Assembly (NCBI GenBank): GCA_963682055.1
Contig: OY821745.1
Span: 19,093,342 to 19,157,341 of the forward strand
Direction: 5' to 3'
From: Primula veris
Taxonomy: Eukaryota; Streptophyta; Magnoliopsida; Ericales; Primulaceae
DNA length: 64,000 nucleotides
In this document: piece after piece, positions 1-11,856 of the stretch
Layout: each line of letters starts with the position of its first letter
Numbering within the stretch: the stretch's first letter is position 1
The notes under the pieces: model-generated
The model's database searches: none
Told to the model about the DNA's origin: nothing
The model's input: the letters and a program-made list of their open reading frames with translations, nothing else
Made by a program: the position numbers and the translations under genes

Positions 1-1274
1 GTGGACATGTCATTCCAACAACACCAAATTTTAAACCAATTTGTTTATTTGAATATTCGTAAGAAAGCGTGATGAGAATAATGAGACTATATAAGTGCTC
101 GCATACTAGCACAAGGCTTCTCTCACAACTTGAAATTGATTACGAGATGGTTTACTTACTCATAATGGTCGTTATAATGGTCCCCTATTCCACCCGTTTA
201 GTAGTTTTCGAAAAACTAAGTATGCAGCCATGAATGTGGTCATGTTTTATCTATGTGGGGAATTAGACAAGAGATGTAGATGAAGGTCCATGTGTGACTT
301 CATGTGCTTGAATCAAGTAGTTCCTGACCACTAAACATGTTCTACATTAAGAGTGACGTTCAATGTAAGAATTGAAATAATCTGAGCGGATGTGGTATGC
401 CCGTCTAAGTGAGTACTTGATCAGCTTTGGATACTTGAATAAGTATTATGCCCTTGTGTGCTATGAAGCAATCCACGTTTTGGATTTTCCCTACAAGATG
501 AAGGATCTTGAAAAGACACGGTAGTGACTCGGCCTGATGATCGAGTCCTATAAATATTGAATCTAAGTCTATGATTCAGACTACATGTAGAAGGTGTTAT
601 AACTCTTTAGTCATCATGATGCTAAATTGTCAGATTCTCCCATGATCGTTCGATCACTAGACATTGATATAGACGCGGTCCGTCCCTGATGGATAATGAA
701 GAGATATTGTACCATGATGTTCATATCTAAGTACAATAAACGCATCATTGTACCTGGTCTAATGTGCCGAGATGAACATCTCGTTTGCTTTGAATGGTAT
801 AGCTCGACACAACATCGCGCTAACACGCTACCACCAAAATGGCACTAAAGACGTATTCTGTTATCTTATGGTAATTTTGGAAGTAGGCCTGTTTATCATG
901 TTTTCCGTTGTCGAGTGTACCTGTCCCTTAGGTACTCGACATAACGCCATTCTTTTTCGGTTATACCGATGCCGGTTAATTATTAGACCCGCATAAGGGG
1001 TATTGCTAGTATGGTTATGTATTTACCATTGGGAATAAGCGATATCTTGAAGGTCTTCTTAAGAATCCAAATGAATCACTCTGATCTACTCGTGCTCTAT
1101 GAGACGACTAGAGAGTGTATATGGTTTTGAGCTAGTATTAGACATATTTGAATTACATATGCTCTGTCTCACGATTCAGATGAAACACTCGTCATATTTG
1201 AGGACAACTTGCTCTTATTGATCAACAGAGACATGACTAGATTATGCTATTTAGCATTTCTCGCCGAAATAAAT

Positions 1275-1780
1275 CTTCACATATGAAGTTTAGAACATCC
1301 CGTTGAATGCTCGTTTTATTTAACGTTAAATTTTCTTACATCCAGTCGTCTGCAAGTAAATAAAACATCCAGATGAATGCTCATACTATTTCTTGAAATA
1401 TGAAATCATTCTCGCATCCTGTTGAGTGCAATTGAGGGGGAGCATCCCGATGTATGCTTGTGTACTTTTTTTGTCCTTAGTCGAAGATTTTTTTCCCACT
1501 AGGTTTTCCTTGGCAAGTTTTTAGCGAGACACGTTCTCATCATATCTCACTTAAGATTGCCGAAATTAGGGGGAGTATCTTGTTGTATACTTCTTACCAC
1601 TGTGTACTCTTTTGCCCTTCGACCGCAGATTTTTTCCACTGAGTTTACTCTGATAAGGTTTTGATGAGCCACCTATTTTGTGGTTAATCCCCTACCGTTG
1701 CACTCTTTTTCCTTCGATAAGAGATTTTCCCATTGGGTTTGCTCTGCCAAGCTTTTGATGAGGCACACTGTTTTATGGTT
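1275..1780 (+). repeat. Tandem sub-repeats in the Copia 3' untranslated region
   Basis: Two kinds of short repeat are visible. Between about 1298 and 1460 a motif like CATCCCGTTGAATGCTCG recurs four times with changes. Between about 1480 and 1775 a module containing TTTTCCCACTGGGTTT, then CTTGGCAAG and TTTTGATGAGGCAC, recurs three times. Both are also found, inverted, in the related Copia copy near 47.8-48.5 kb. Modules of this kind are common in 3' regions of plant Copia elements. Confidence 0.7.
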
Positions 1781-1948
1781 AGTTACTTACATGAAATTTT
1801 CGGCCTATATCATTCGGCTATACAGTTTGTCCTTGGTACTGGTTTTGTCCCACACTAGTTTTTTCGGCCCTAAGGTTTTATGTGTTTATCACCATGAATG
1901 AATATCGACTGCATGAATACGAAGAATTCAAAACGTCCAAATGAGTAG

Positions 1949-2150
1949 TGTTGTAGGATATTATTGGACTCTTCTGCCTTACTCATGGTGGGCCTATGCA
2001 GGTCTTGCTATCATGTATAACCCTAACCTCTAGTATTTAAAGAGGGTTAGATGTACTTTGTAAGACACTGATCAATGAATAAAGACTCTCCTTTCTGTCT
2101 CTCTTTACACGTCTCTCCATATATTTATATCTAGCTAATATGTCATACAA
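1949..2150 (+). repeat. Copia LTR (about 200 bp)
   Basis: The segment starts TGTTGTA and ends near TACAA, a damaged match to the inverted end expected from the related LTR at 47377-47637 (TGTTGTAA...TTACAACA). It follows a decayed polypurine-like stretch CCAAATGAGTAG. It contains a TATA-like TATTTAAA near 2035 and an AATAAAG polyadenylation-like signal near 2077, as expected of a short LTR. The exact 3' end is uncertain by a few bases. Confidence 0.6.
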
Positions 2151-2540
2151 AAATATTGTTCTTCTTAAAAAATACTATTTGTATAACATTTTTCTTAAAA
2201 TTTTAGATGATCCGTTGGAGATTAAAATTGGTAAACTAGACGTCAATTTTTGATGATTTGCTTGAGAGGATTTGTTATACAAAATGTGTAAAGTGGAAAT
2301 AAGGTGTATGATGATTTAAAGTAGAAGATCAATGACCGGTTATGATTTATGGATGCTCTTAATAAATCAGCCTGCTTTGATTTAAAACAATATCTCAATT
2401 TCATGATTTGCTATTTTAGTATTCAAACACAATTCAATCAGGACTGAAATTGTGTACCATATTGTCCTAACCAACTAATCGTAATTGACGCTTATACAGC
2501 TGTACAATTACCATACATTTGATAGTATCGTATATGTGGT

Positions 2541-2620
2541 ACAATAATACTGTACCGTTCACTTGGTATGCTATGTTAATACAATAATACTGTACCGTTT
2601 ACTTGGTATCCTATGTTAAT
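2541..2620. repeat. Exact-period 40-bp tandem duplication
   Basis: Two adjacent 40-bp units both begin ACAATAATACTGTACCGTT and differ at only two positions. The surrounding sequence (about 2440-2680) is rich in GTACCGT/ACGGTAC-like motifs, so the duplication lies in an already repetitive stretch. Confidence 0.85.
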
Positions 2621-3479
2621 AGTATGAGTTTTTTAGTTACTACAATAGTGTAGCATTGTACCGTTACCGCGTATACATACAATTTTTTTAAATATATATA
2701 TTATAATAATCTAATTAACCTAACTCTAAGTCGACCCCTTTCATTCTACAATGTTTAAAATCAGGTACTTGACGAAAGAAAGAAATTAATTCTAAGGCGG
2801 AATCCCGGAGTATTTCTTTACCCACATTAAACAATTTTTGCATACATGTTTTTGAGAATTTGTAAACCTCACATTTTATAGTCCAAATGCTCGAATTCTT
2901 AAACTTTCAATTTGGTGTTTACTTTATGCAGATGTAATGAATATTGATGGTAAACCCATATAATATTTTTTAATTTTAGACTTCAAGTTTTTACTTGTTT
3001 ATCTATGCTTTCAATTGCAATATATGTGATGAAACATTATTTTTTATATCCTATTATTTTTTATATCCGATTATTTTTAATGTTGGTAATGTATCATACC
3101 GTACAATTACTATACCGAATTGCGCAATACTGAAAGTATGGTATATGATATTTCAAAGGTACGATATTGTGATTGTAATGAAACTTAGAGCATCCGCATC
3201 GGTAACCTTAAAACTCTCGTTTAATTTAAAATTAAAAGTCCATTTTTTAAAATTTATCTAGACATTCACATTTATAGAAAACTTCAATTTCACTATCGAT
3301 TTCCGTATCATGATTAAATACTAATACTTTCACATTCTTTCATAATAATTTAATTTCCAATTCACTTTCACCTATATTTTGTTTTCCACTTACAACAAAT
3401 ATAATTTAAATATTATTAAAAAAAATTGAAGAGAGCAACAAGATTCCTTGTATATAAGGTATTATATCATTTACCATTA

Positions 3480-3900
3480 TGCAAAATTTGGGGTTTACTT
3501 AGGTACCGATGTAACACCATTTTTATGGTTAAAACCTCAAAATATGAGGGGAAAAATACGTTTAACGTATTTGGTTAACAATTTAGCCACTACAGTATCA
3601 ATTTTAACAATTTAGGTACTAATCTACCAATTTTCGTCCAATTAAGGTTCTAACATCATAATTGATGAAATTGTGGTAATTATATCACACATTTTTGGTA
3701 TCTATTTTTAACGGACGTTTATATAATTGCATTCACTATGTGATGAGTGAGAGAACGTGAGTGCAATTCCGTCGTCTTGTTTAACATCAGGTCCTCAACT
3801 GTGACAAAACGTATAGATCAATACTTAAATTATTAAAATTGTTAGTTATGTATTTAAATGAACCACTGATTGTATAATAAACTAAACTTATTTTTACCCA
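3480..3900. repeat. Dispersed repeat, copy 1 (relative in TH1 intron 2)
   Basis: This segment shares ordered blocks with 23770-24080: CTATTTTT-A-GGA-GTT, AATTGCA--CACTATGTGAT, GTTTAACA-C-GGTCC and ACTTAAATTAT-like endings. The blocks are separated by diverged sequence. I do not recognise the family; it may be an old MITE or an LTR fragment. Confidence 0.5.
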
Positions 3901-4021
3901 AAGTATAAGTTATATTAACTTTTAAAGATTCATATGCACTTACCCTTCTTTATTCCATAAAGTACTATAAAAAATGTTAATAACCGATAGTCTAACAGTC
4001 CTCATGATTGGTGTTAATAAA

Positions 4022-5083
4022 GAGGCTGGATTTTTCCACTCCAATTTATTTGTTTATACGTTCAAATCGTAATTTTTTTTCTACCAACTATAAATCTAAC
4101 TTACAAACCGTACGTCAAATTTACGTTTTTGATTGTAAAATTACTAAATTACCCCCGCGTTGAAAATCTGAAAATTTTCCAGAGGGCTTGGCCGATCGAT
4201 CGGAGTTGACAGCCGATCGGTCGGCCAAGCCCTTTGGAAAAAATTTCATAGGCCTAATTAACCAAAAAAAACATTTACGGACCGTAATCATGACTTACGG
4301 TTTGACTTATTCATTTTTTTTTTCCGATATCGTATATTATGGAACTATAACTTATTCGTTCGGACTCACTCCAAATTTAGTTCCGTTTCAACCGTTATGT
4401 TCGTTATTCAATCTTCTATCATGTTAAACAAATTAATATTTTTTTAAATGATTATTACTCGAAACGACATTTAATCATGTTACTCGAAACAAATTAACTT
4501 ATTTACCTTTTATCAAACCGTAAGTCACGATTACGATCCGTAAATATTTTTTGAGTTAAGTAGCCAAATTTCATTTTAAACAAATTAACCATTTTTTTAA
4601 ATGATTAGTACTCAAAACGATTTTTTATCATGTTACTCGAAACAAATTAACTTATTACCTTTTATCAAACCGTAAGTCACGATTACGGTCCGTAAATATT
4701 CTTTTGAGTTAAGTAACCAAATTTTATTTTAAACAAATTAACCATTTTTTTAAATGATTAGTACTCGAAACGACCTTTTATCATGTTATTCGAAACAAAT
4801 TAACTTATTTACCTTTTATCAAACCGTAAGTCACTATTACGATCCGTAAATATTTTTTTTTGAGTTAATTAGGCCTTTGAAATTTTTTCGAGAGGGCTTG
4901 GCCGATTGGTCAACTGTCAACTCCGATCATCGACCAAGCCCTCTGAAAATTTTTCAGATTTTTAACGCATGGACAATTTGGTAATTTTATAGTCAAAACC
5001 GTAAATCTGACATACGATTCGTAAAAAAAAATTACCGTTTGAAACGTGCAAACAGATAAATTATAGTGGAAAAATACAGCCTA
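4022..5083. mobile_element. MULE-type non-autonomous TIR element
   Basis: The 1062-bp element is bounded by a perfect 9-bp direct repeat GTTAATAAA (4013-4021 and 5084-5092). A 9-bp target duplication is the hallmark of Mutator-like elements. The left end GAGGCTGGATTTTTCCACT pairs with the right end AGTGGAAAAATACAGCCTA, and the inverted arms continue for roughly 240-300 bp. A subterminal hairpin with 20-bp arms and a 9-nt loop sits at 4184-4232, with a decayed counterpart near 4893-4940. There is no transposase, so it depends on an autonomous relative. Confidence 0.85.
4446..4858. repeat. 153-bp tandem repeat inside the MULE derivative, about 2.7 copies
   Basis: Units start near 4446, 4599 and 4752 (period 153). 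Each carries AAATGATTAGTACTCGAAACG, then ACCTTTTATCAAACCGTAAG and a near-palindromic CCGTAAGTCACGATTACGG. The last motif also appears inverted at about 4275-4305, so the inverted arms extend into the repeat region. Confidence 0.85.
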
Positions 5084-5202
5084 GTTAATAAATGAAGGGG
5101 GGTTTAAATTTAAATTGAAAAGAATTTCTTAATTTAATGCTTACCTATTTCAATTCTGCATCTTCGAAAAATACACATACCCTCTCTCTCTATCTCTGTC
5201 AA

Positions 5203-5469
5203 TCTACAGTAACAAAGATACTTTTGCCCCTCTCTCTCTCTCTCTCTATATATATAAATATATACCAGTATATCTATCTGTACAGATACATAGTTTATCT
5301 AATAAATCCACTTTACAGGAAATCAATTATTCTCCTTTTCTTGCACGCTTCTCACCTCTCTCTCTCTCTCTCTCTCTTCTCAAATCCCAATCTCCAATAC
5401 ACAAAACCCACCTCAAATCATTGATAGATAATTTATTGGGGTTTATTTATTTTTGGTATTGTAAATAAA
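5203..5469 (+). promoter_or_regulatory. Putative SnRK2 core promoter and 5' leader
   Basis: Two pyrimidine microsatellites (CT runs at about 5230-5246 and 5355-5374) flank a TATA-like ATATATATAAATATATA (about 5246-5262). CT-rich leaders are common in plant genes. The transcription start is not determined from sequence. The leader before the start codon at 5470 is in-frame neutral and has no strong competing start. Confidence 0.45.
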
Positions 5470-8400
5470 ATGGAGAAGTACGATGTGGTGAAGGATATTG
5501 GATCTGGTAATTTCGGAATAGCGAGGTTGATGAGGAATAAAGAGACCAAAGAGCTCGTTGCTATGAAATATATTGAAAGGGGACATAAGGTTTGTTCTTC
5601 TTCTTTTTTTTTTTAATTACATTTCTATTTGGTAGTATATGGAATGTTTTGACTGTTTCTGTTACTATTAGTAAATTTTGTAAATCTACACAGAGACCAA
5701 AGTTGCTATGAAATATATTGAAAGGGGACATAAGGTTTGCTCTTTTTTTTTTTTACATTTGTATTAGTAATGTATAGATATATGCCTTTCTAAATATGCC
5801 CAATTTTACTGCTTCTGTTTGTAGTAAATTTTGTACAGTAGTATTCAGCTGAAAATTGAATTGTGAATCTTACTTCACAGAGACCAAAGTTGCTATTTTT
5901 TTTTAATAAGTAATATTTTTACTTTGAATAGGCCCTGCAATAAATGTGTTCACTTCGTGTAGAAAATTATACATATACTAATAATTAGAAGTCTGCTAGG
6001 CCCGTTATTATATAAAAAAAAAACCGATCTTTTACCATATAATTCAATTAATGATTACAGTACATATCATATAATTGCAAACAAAAAATGTTTACTTGAA
6101 TTTCAGCAGCTCACATATAAGAATCTTGGATCCGCCATTGAGCCTATCTTACTTATTTTGTTTGTAAGTTTATGTTTTAACAAAGAGCTCGTTGCTATGG
6201 AATATATTGAAAGGGGACATAAAGTTTCCTTTTTCTATTCTTTTTTACATTTCTATTAGTATATGGAATGTATGTATGTATATGTCTTTCTAAATCTGCC
6301 TAATTTTACCTTTTCTGTTACTAGTAAACTTTGGAGTATTTAACTGAGAATTGAATTGCAAATCTTCACAGAGACCAAAGTTGCTATCTTTTTAGTTTTA
6401 TATAATTAAAATATTTTTACTTTCAATAGGCCCTGCAATAAATATTTTCACTTCATGTAGAAAAATGTAATAAAGAGACCAAAGAGCTCCTTGCTATGAA
6501 ATATATTGAATTGCAAATCTGCACAGAGACTAAAGTTGCTATTTTTTTTTAATACATTTCTATTAGTATATGGAATGTATGTATGTATAGCCGTTCTAAA
6601 TCTGTCCAATTTTACAGTTTCTGTTACTAGTAAATTTTGAAGTATTTAACTGAGAATTAAATTGCAAATCTTCACAGAGACCAAAGTTGCTATCTTGTAT
6701 ACTAATATGGAATGCATGTATGTATATAGCCTTTTTTTATCTGCCCAATTTTGCTGTTTCTGTTAGTAAAATTTGTAGTATTTAATTGAGAATTGAATTG
6801 TGAATCTGCAGAGAGACTAAAGTTGCTATCTTGTTTGTTTTATATAAGTAATTTAGGCACTGCAATAATGTGTTCACTTCATGTACAAAATTGTACATAT
6901 TATAATTACTTATGTCTGCTAGGCCCCTTATTAAATAAGAAAAACCCGATCTTATATTGAAAGAGACCAAAAGGTTTCTTTTCAATTTTTACATTTCTAT
7001 TAGCATATGGAATGTATGTATATATATAGACTTCTTTTATCTGCCCAACTTTACTGTTTCTGTTAGTAGTAAATTTTGTATTCAGCTGAGAATTGAATTG
7101 TGAATATGCACAGAGACCAAAGTTGCTATCTTTTTAGTTTTATGTAAGTAACATTCTTTGCTTTGAATAGGCCTTGCAATAAATGTGTTCACTTCATGAA
7201 GAAAATTGTACTTATAATAATTAAAAGTCTGCTAGGCCCCTTATTAAATAAGAAAAACCCGATCTTTTACCATGTAATTTAACTAACGATTACGGTACAG
7301 ACCATATAATTGCAAACCAGAAATGTTTACTTGAATTTCAGCACCTCCCATATAAGAATTCTGGATCCGCCACTGAGCCTATCTTACTTATTTTGTTTGT
7401 AAGTTTATGCTTTAACAAAGAGCTCGTTGCTATGAAATATATTGAAAGAGGCCATAAGGTTTGTTTTTTCTTTTCTTTTTTACATTTCTATTATCTATAT
7501 TGAATGTATGTATATGATAGCCTTTTTTTATCTGCCCAACTTTACAGTTTCTGTTAGTAAATTTTGTAGTATTCGACTGAGAATTGAATTGTGAATCTGC
7601 ACAGAGACCAAAGTTGCTATTATCTATTCTATTATAACAAGTGAAGTCAGAAAAATACAGTTATTTTTTAGTCTGCCAAAGTCACCCCTTTTTTTAAAAA
7701 AAAAAACCCCAAAACTTTTAGTAATTACCCTTTTGTGAAATTTCGAAAATACTTAATTTAAAAAAAAAAACTGCCAAAACTAACTATTTCATTTAAAAAA
7801 AAAAAAAAAAACACCCACCACGGCTGGGCAGGGCACACGTAGTGTGCCTGTATTTACTAGTGTTAGTATATTGAAAGAGGACACAAGGTTTCTTTTTTTA
7901 CATTTCTATTAGTGTATGGAATGTATGTATATATATATGCCTTTTTTAGCTGCCCAACTTTACACTTTCTGTTAGTAAATTTTGTAGTATTCGACTGAGA
8001 ATTGAATTGTGAATCTGCACAGAGACCAAAGTTGCTATTATGTTAGTATATGAAATTTATTGAAAGCGGCCATAAGGTTTCTTTTTACTTTTCTTTTTTA
8101 CATTTCTATCAGTATATGGAATGTATGTATGTATAGCCTTTCTAAATCTGCCCAACTTTACAGTTTCTGTTACTAGTAAATTTTGGAGTATATAACTGAG
8201 AATTCAGTTGTGAATCTGCACATAGACAAAATTGCTATTATGTTAGTTTTATATAAGTAATAGAAGTATTCTTGACCCTGCAATAAATGTCTTCACTTCA
8301 TGTACAAATTTGTACATATAATGATTACTTAAAAGTCTGTTAGGCTGAAGGGGGTACTGCAGCAATAAGAAAAAAACCAATCTTTTACCATTTTATGAAA

Positions 8401-11400
8401 CTAAAGATTGAAGACCACATAATTGCTAAAAAAATACAATGTTTACTTGGATTCCAGCACCTCACATATAAAAATCCTGGATCCACCACTGAGTCTATCT
8501 TACTTATTTTGTTTGTAAGTTTATGTTTTTAAATTGACGTGCTTATTGCTTATACGCCTCCTGTTGTGTTCAATTGATTAATGAAGGGGTATGTAGATTG
8601 TAGAGCTGTTTTTATATCTGGTCAAATTATTTATTCAATTGATATGTAAAGTTGTACTCAGAAATCAGAGGATATTTCTGAATATTTGCTCAAACAATTT
8701 CATTTGATTTGTTTATGGATCTTTTTTTTTTGGTTTGCAGATTGATGAAAATGTGGCGAGGGAGATCATAAATCACAGATCCCTGCGTCACCCAAATATA
8801 ATTCGATTTAAAGAGGTCACTCATTTGCACCTCTTTAGTGATTTTCTCATTATTTCTGGATCTTCACTTTTTTTAATATGCTTTTTAAATGTTAATATTG
8901 TGGTCAGCAGTTGGTTCTGACCCCAACACATCTTGCAATTGTCATGGAGTATGCTGCAGGTGGTGAACTTTTTGAGCGAATTTGTAATGCTGGGAGATTC
9001 AGTGAAGACGAGGTTCGATAACAAAATTTATACAGATTTGTATATTCATGACCAATTAGTAACTGAAATTAGTTCCTGATGGTTTCTCTTTTGAATTCGC
9101 AGGCTAGGTACTTTTTCCAGCAACTTATATCAGGAGTTAGCTACTGCCACTCTATGGTAATTAATAACTTTCGATAAACAGGGGTGAATGTGTATAATTT
9201 GTTAGGTATGCTAACATAGGAATGGTTTATTTTCATACACTCATTTTGAGAGTCCTTGGAAATGTATGCTTTGTACAGCAAATATGCCATAGGGATCTGA
9301 AGCTAGAGAATACCCTTTTGGATGGGAGCCCTGCACCACGACTTAAAATATGCGATTTTGGATATTCTAAGGTTGGATTTTGTCCTTTATCTGAAGTTTT
9401 TGTCAAAGTATAATTGTGTAATCTTATACCTTTTTATTCTTTATTTAGTCATCTCTATTGCATTCAAGACCCAAATCAACTGTTGGCACTCCTGCATACA
9501 TTGCCCCGGAGGTTCTTTCGAGGAGAGAATATGACGGCAAGGTAATTTTTTTTTCTTTTCAATGTAAACTTGTTATAATGCGTATTGTGTTTGTTCTTAG
9601 ATTGCTCAAAGAGTACCAGTAAACGGTGTTGTTATTTCTCCCTTACATAAATATGATGGAAAATATTCCAATCTAATCCCGGCAGTTAACCATTTTTCTC
9701 TTTGGATTTTTTTCCATGCTTGCTTGCTCATACATCCTCGGTATGTAGTTATGTTGATGAATACCCTGATACATAGCTCTGCATCTCAGATTGGTCAGGG
9801 GAAAACTTATCTCCATTTTAGACCGCATATAAATTAATATAGGTTTTGGCATTCACTGCTCAAATTCATAATATGACAATTGTAGACCTGTGGTATAATT
9901 GAAATGGAGGTTCAAGGTTGTACTTCATGATTGACCTTTTCCACCAGTGGCCATATTTAAGAATCATATGACATAAGTAATATCTTCTTTTAACTATAAA
10001 TATTACATACCATACCATCCAAGTGTGGAGAAAAGCTTCTGCATTGGGTTAATAAGCGGATTTTCATTGTCGCCTTAGATATTAGAGGACGGTAATTTTG
10101 ATATGCCGTTACCTTTACTCCAAGTTTAATGAAAGTGCCCATGTTATGCCTTATGTGACGTACTATACGTAGGAACAAGTGAGGTTCTTATCATTTTATT
10201 TAATATTGCTAATGATTCTGGTTTTATTTTTTATTTATTTATTATTAGTCATTGTATTTGTGGTAGATATATGATTGAAGTAGAACGTGTGTGTTAAATT
10301 TTAGTTAGAAAGCGCCTTTTGTTTGTTCAGTTAGCTGATGTATGGTCATGTGGGGTAACCCTGTATGTAATGCTGGTTGGAGCATATCCTTTTGAAGATC
10401 AAGAAGACCCCAAGAATTTCAGGAAAACTATCCAAGTGAGCTTTCATTATTCTTTTTATCAAATATTATTATTTTGAAGTTTATTGATGACTCGTTTATA
10501 AACTATGTTTTCCTTCAGCGGATAATGGCTGTTAACTACAAGATCCCTGACTATGTCCATGTATCTCAAGATTGTAGACACCTCCTTTCTCGCATATTTG
10601 TTGCAAATCCATCGAGGGTATGCATATATAATCTTCTTTTTCCGTCTCGTAGATTATTGATGTTACAATTTACCAGAGGCCACTATTTGACTTATTCTGA
10701 TAGTATTTAATATGGATGTGTCGTAGCTTTCGTCTTAAGAGTAGTATATGAATCTGTAAGGTTTACTCAATCTGCAGATATTTCCACAATTTTTTAAATT
10801 CTATTTACACTGTAGATCCAAAAATTGCAAGTTACTTAGATGTTTCCCTTACCCAAAGTCAAATCCTCAAGTACTTCTTCATCATTTTGCCTTCACCGTG
10901 ATTCATGTCTTTACTCCTGGTTTTAAAGTACACAAATGAAAAGGATATTAATAAATTAAATAAATCCATATAACTAAGATTAGCCTTACGTTCTATAATT
11001 ACCAAACATTTTGATTCCTAAATTGTAAAATCTATACTTCTGCTTTTTAATCAAAACCTGACTATGTTCTTGCTTTATCCTCTTTTTCTTTTTCCTGGAG
11101 CAACCAATTGAGTTTATAGGTTAACAATGTAATTTTTCTCTTACTAGTGGCATTTGATGCACCTCATACGTCCAGAAAATTAGTTACACAAATGTTGAGT
11201 CTATCTCATAGCACGAATGCACATGCAATGTTCATTTGAAAGGCTGTTATGGAGAAAAATTTCTTCAAAGACGATCATAGGCTTCGCAATTATAGATTCA
11301 TAGTTGATCAAATTGAAGAGTGTGCACTGTGAAGTGATTATTCTTATTTATTTCCTTGTGTTTGGCTAGTTGGTATTCTGCTAGTGGCTGATTTAGACTC

Positions 11401-11856
11401 TGGACATGAAACGTTTGTAACTTTTCAGAAATCAATTCTGCTTTGATCTATACAATCGTAAACTAAGTGCTAATATCACAGAGGATTACCATCAAGGACA
11501 TAAAGACTCATCCGTGGTTTCTGAAAAATCTTCCAAGGGAGCTAACTGAAGCAGCTCAAGCCATATATTACAGAAGAGAAATTTCAAGCTTCTTCCTTCA
11601 ATCTGTAGAACAAATCATGAAAATCGTAGAAGAGGCTAAAACCCCACCTCCATCTTCGCGATCTATCGGAGGTTTTGGATGGGGAGGTGAAGAAGAAGAA
11701 GAAGAAGAAGAAGAAGAAGAAGAAGAAGATGAAGGAGAAGGGAAGGAGGTAGAAGAAGTTGATGAGGGAGACGCTGAGGAGGAAGAGGAGGATGAAGACG
11801 AATATGATAAGCAAGTTAAGGCGGTTCATGCTAGCGGAGAAGTGCATCTCACATAA
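5470..11856 (+). CDS. SnRK2.4-like: Subclass I SnRK2 Ser/Thr protein kinase (SnRK2.4/SnRK2.10-like)
   Basis: Nine exons join in frame to 371 aa: 5470-5589, 8741-8815, 8911-9012, 9103-9156, 9279-9371, 9449-9541, 10331-10435, 10519-10617 and 11482-11856, all with GT-AG borders. Visible kinase features are the glycine loop GSGNFG (11-16), ATP-site K33, HRDLKLEN with D123, DFG (143-145), and an activation loop with S158 in [16 protein letters not shown]. The SnRK2 box follows, ending SIGGFGWGG, then an acidic tail with about 14 consecutive Glu. The length equals Arabidopsis SnRK2.4 as I recall it. The Glu-rich rather than Asp-rich tail places it outside the strongly ABA-activated OST1 class. Subclass I kinases act in osmotic and salt signalling. 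Intron 1 is 3.15 kb of tandem array plus a Helitron. The third exon begins with Leu where relatives usually have Val. An AATAAA signal lies near 11959. Confidence 0.95.
5590..8560 (+). repeat. Degenerate tandem array in SnRK2 intron 1, including copies of the exon 1 end
   Basis: The intron is built from repeated blocks. Recurring pieces are ACAGAGACCAAAGTTGCTAT (about ten copies, e.g. 5691, 6369, 6523, 6674, 7111, 7601, 8018) and the exon 1 end GAAATATATTGAAAGGGGAC with ATAAGGTTT (copies near 5709, 6198, 7433, 7867, 8050). Others are CTGTTACTAGTAAATTTTG and a block containing GGATCCGCCACTGAGCCTAT (6128, 7366; a diverged copy near 8482). Larger units repeat at about 1.1-1.2 kb spacing. The copy at 5694-5734 keeps an AG before it and the original GT donor after it, forming a 41-nt pseudo-exon. 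Confidence 0.9.
7623..7860 (+). mobile_element. Short non-autonomous Helitron
   Basis: The 238-bp insert begins TCTATTCTATTATAACAAG and ends TTTACTAG. A perfect 7-bp-stem hairpin GGCACAC-GTA-GTGTGCC (7832-7848) lies 12 bases before the end. TC...CTAG with a near-terminal hairpin and insertion between A and T are the canonical Helitron signs. The neighbouring repeat copy at about 8021-8050 reads GCTATTATGTTAGTATAT, exactly the uninterrupted target. The interior is low-complexity A/T with no coding content. Confidence 0.9.

Larger units (their letters stand above)
1..2150 (+). mobile_element. Ty1/Copia LTR retrotransposon remnant, 3' part (RT, RNase H, 3' UTR, LTR)
   Basis: The plus strand reads as a decayed Copia polyprotein. 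Around 496-545 it translates to a broken form of the conserved reverse transcriptase motif MKDLGKTKFCLGLQIE, with stops. At 772-900 it resembles the segment NISFALN-LAR-----T--H that leads into the RNase H domain. At 955-995 it gives GYTDAG followed by a stop and then LLDPHKG, a damaged copy of the common plant Copia RNase H motif GYADAGYLSDPHKG. Downstream lie repeated 3' UTR modules and an LTR. Frameshifts and stops are everywhere, so it is dead. The same element occurs inverted at about 47.4-52.1 kb. The 5' part lies outside the window. Confidence 0.85.
2151..4012. other. AT-rich intergenic DNA without a supportable gene
   Basis: No credible coding region is seen. The stretch holds a 40-bp tandem duplication (2541-2620) and a diverged dispersed repeat (about 3480-3900). 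Short open frames here have no recognisable domain. Confidence 0.7.
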
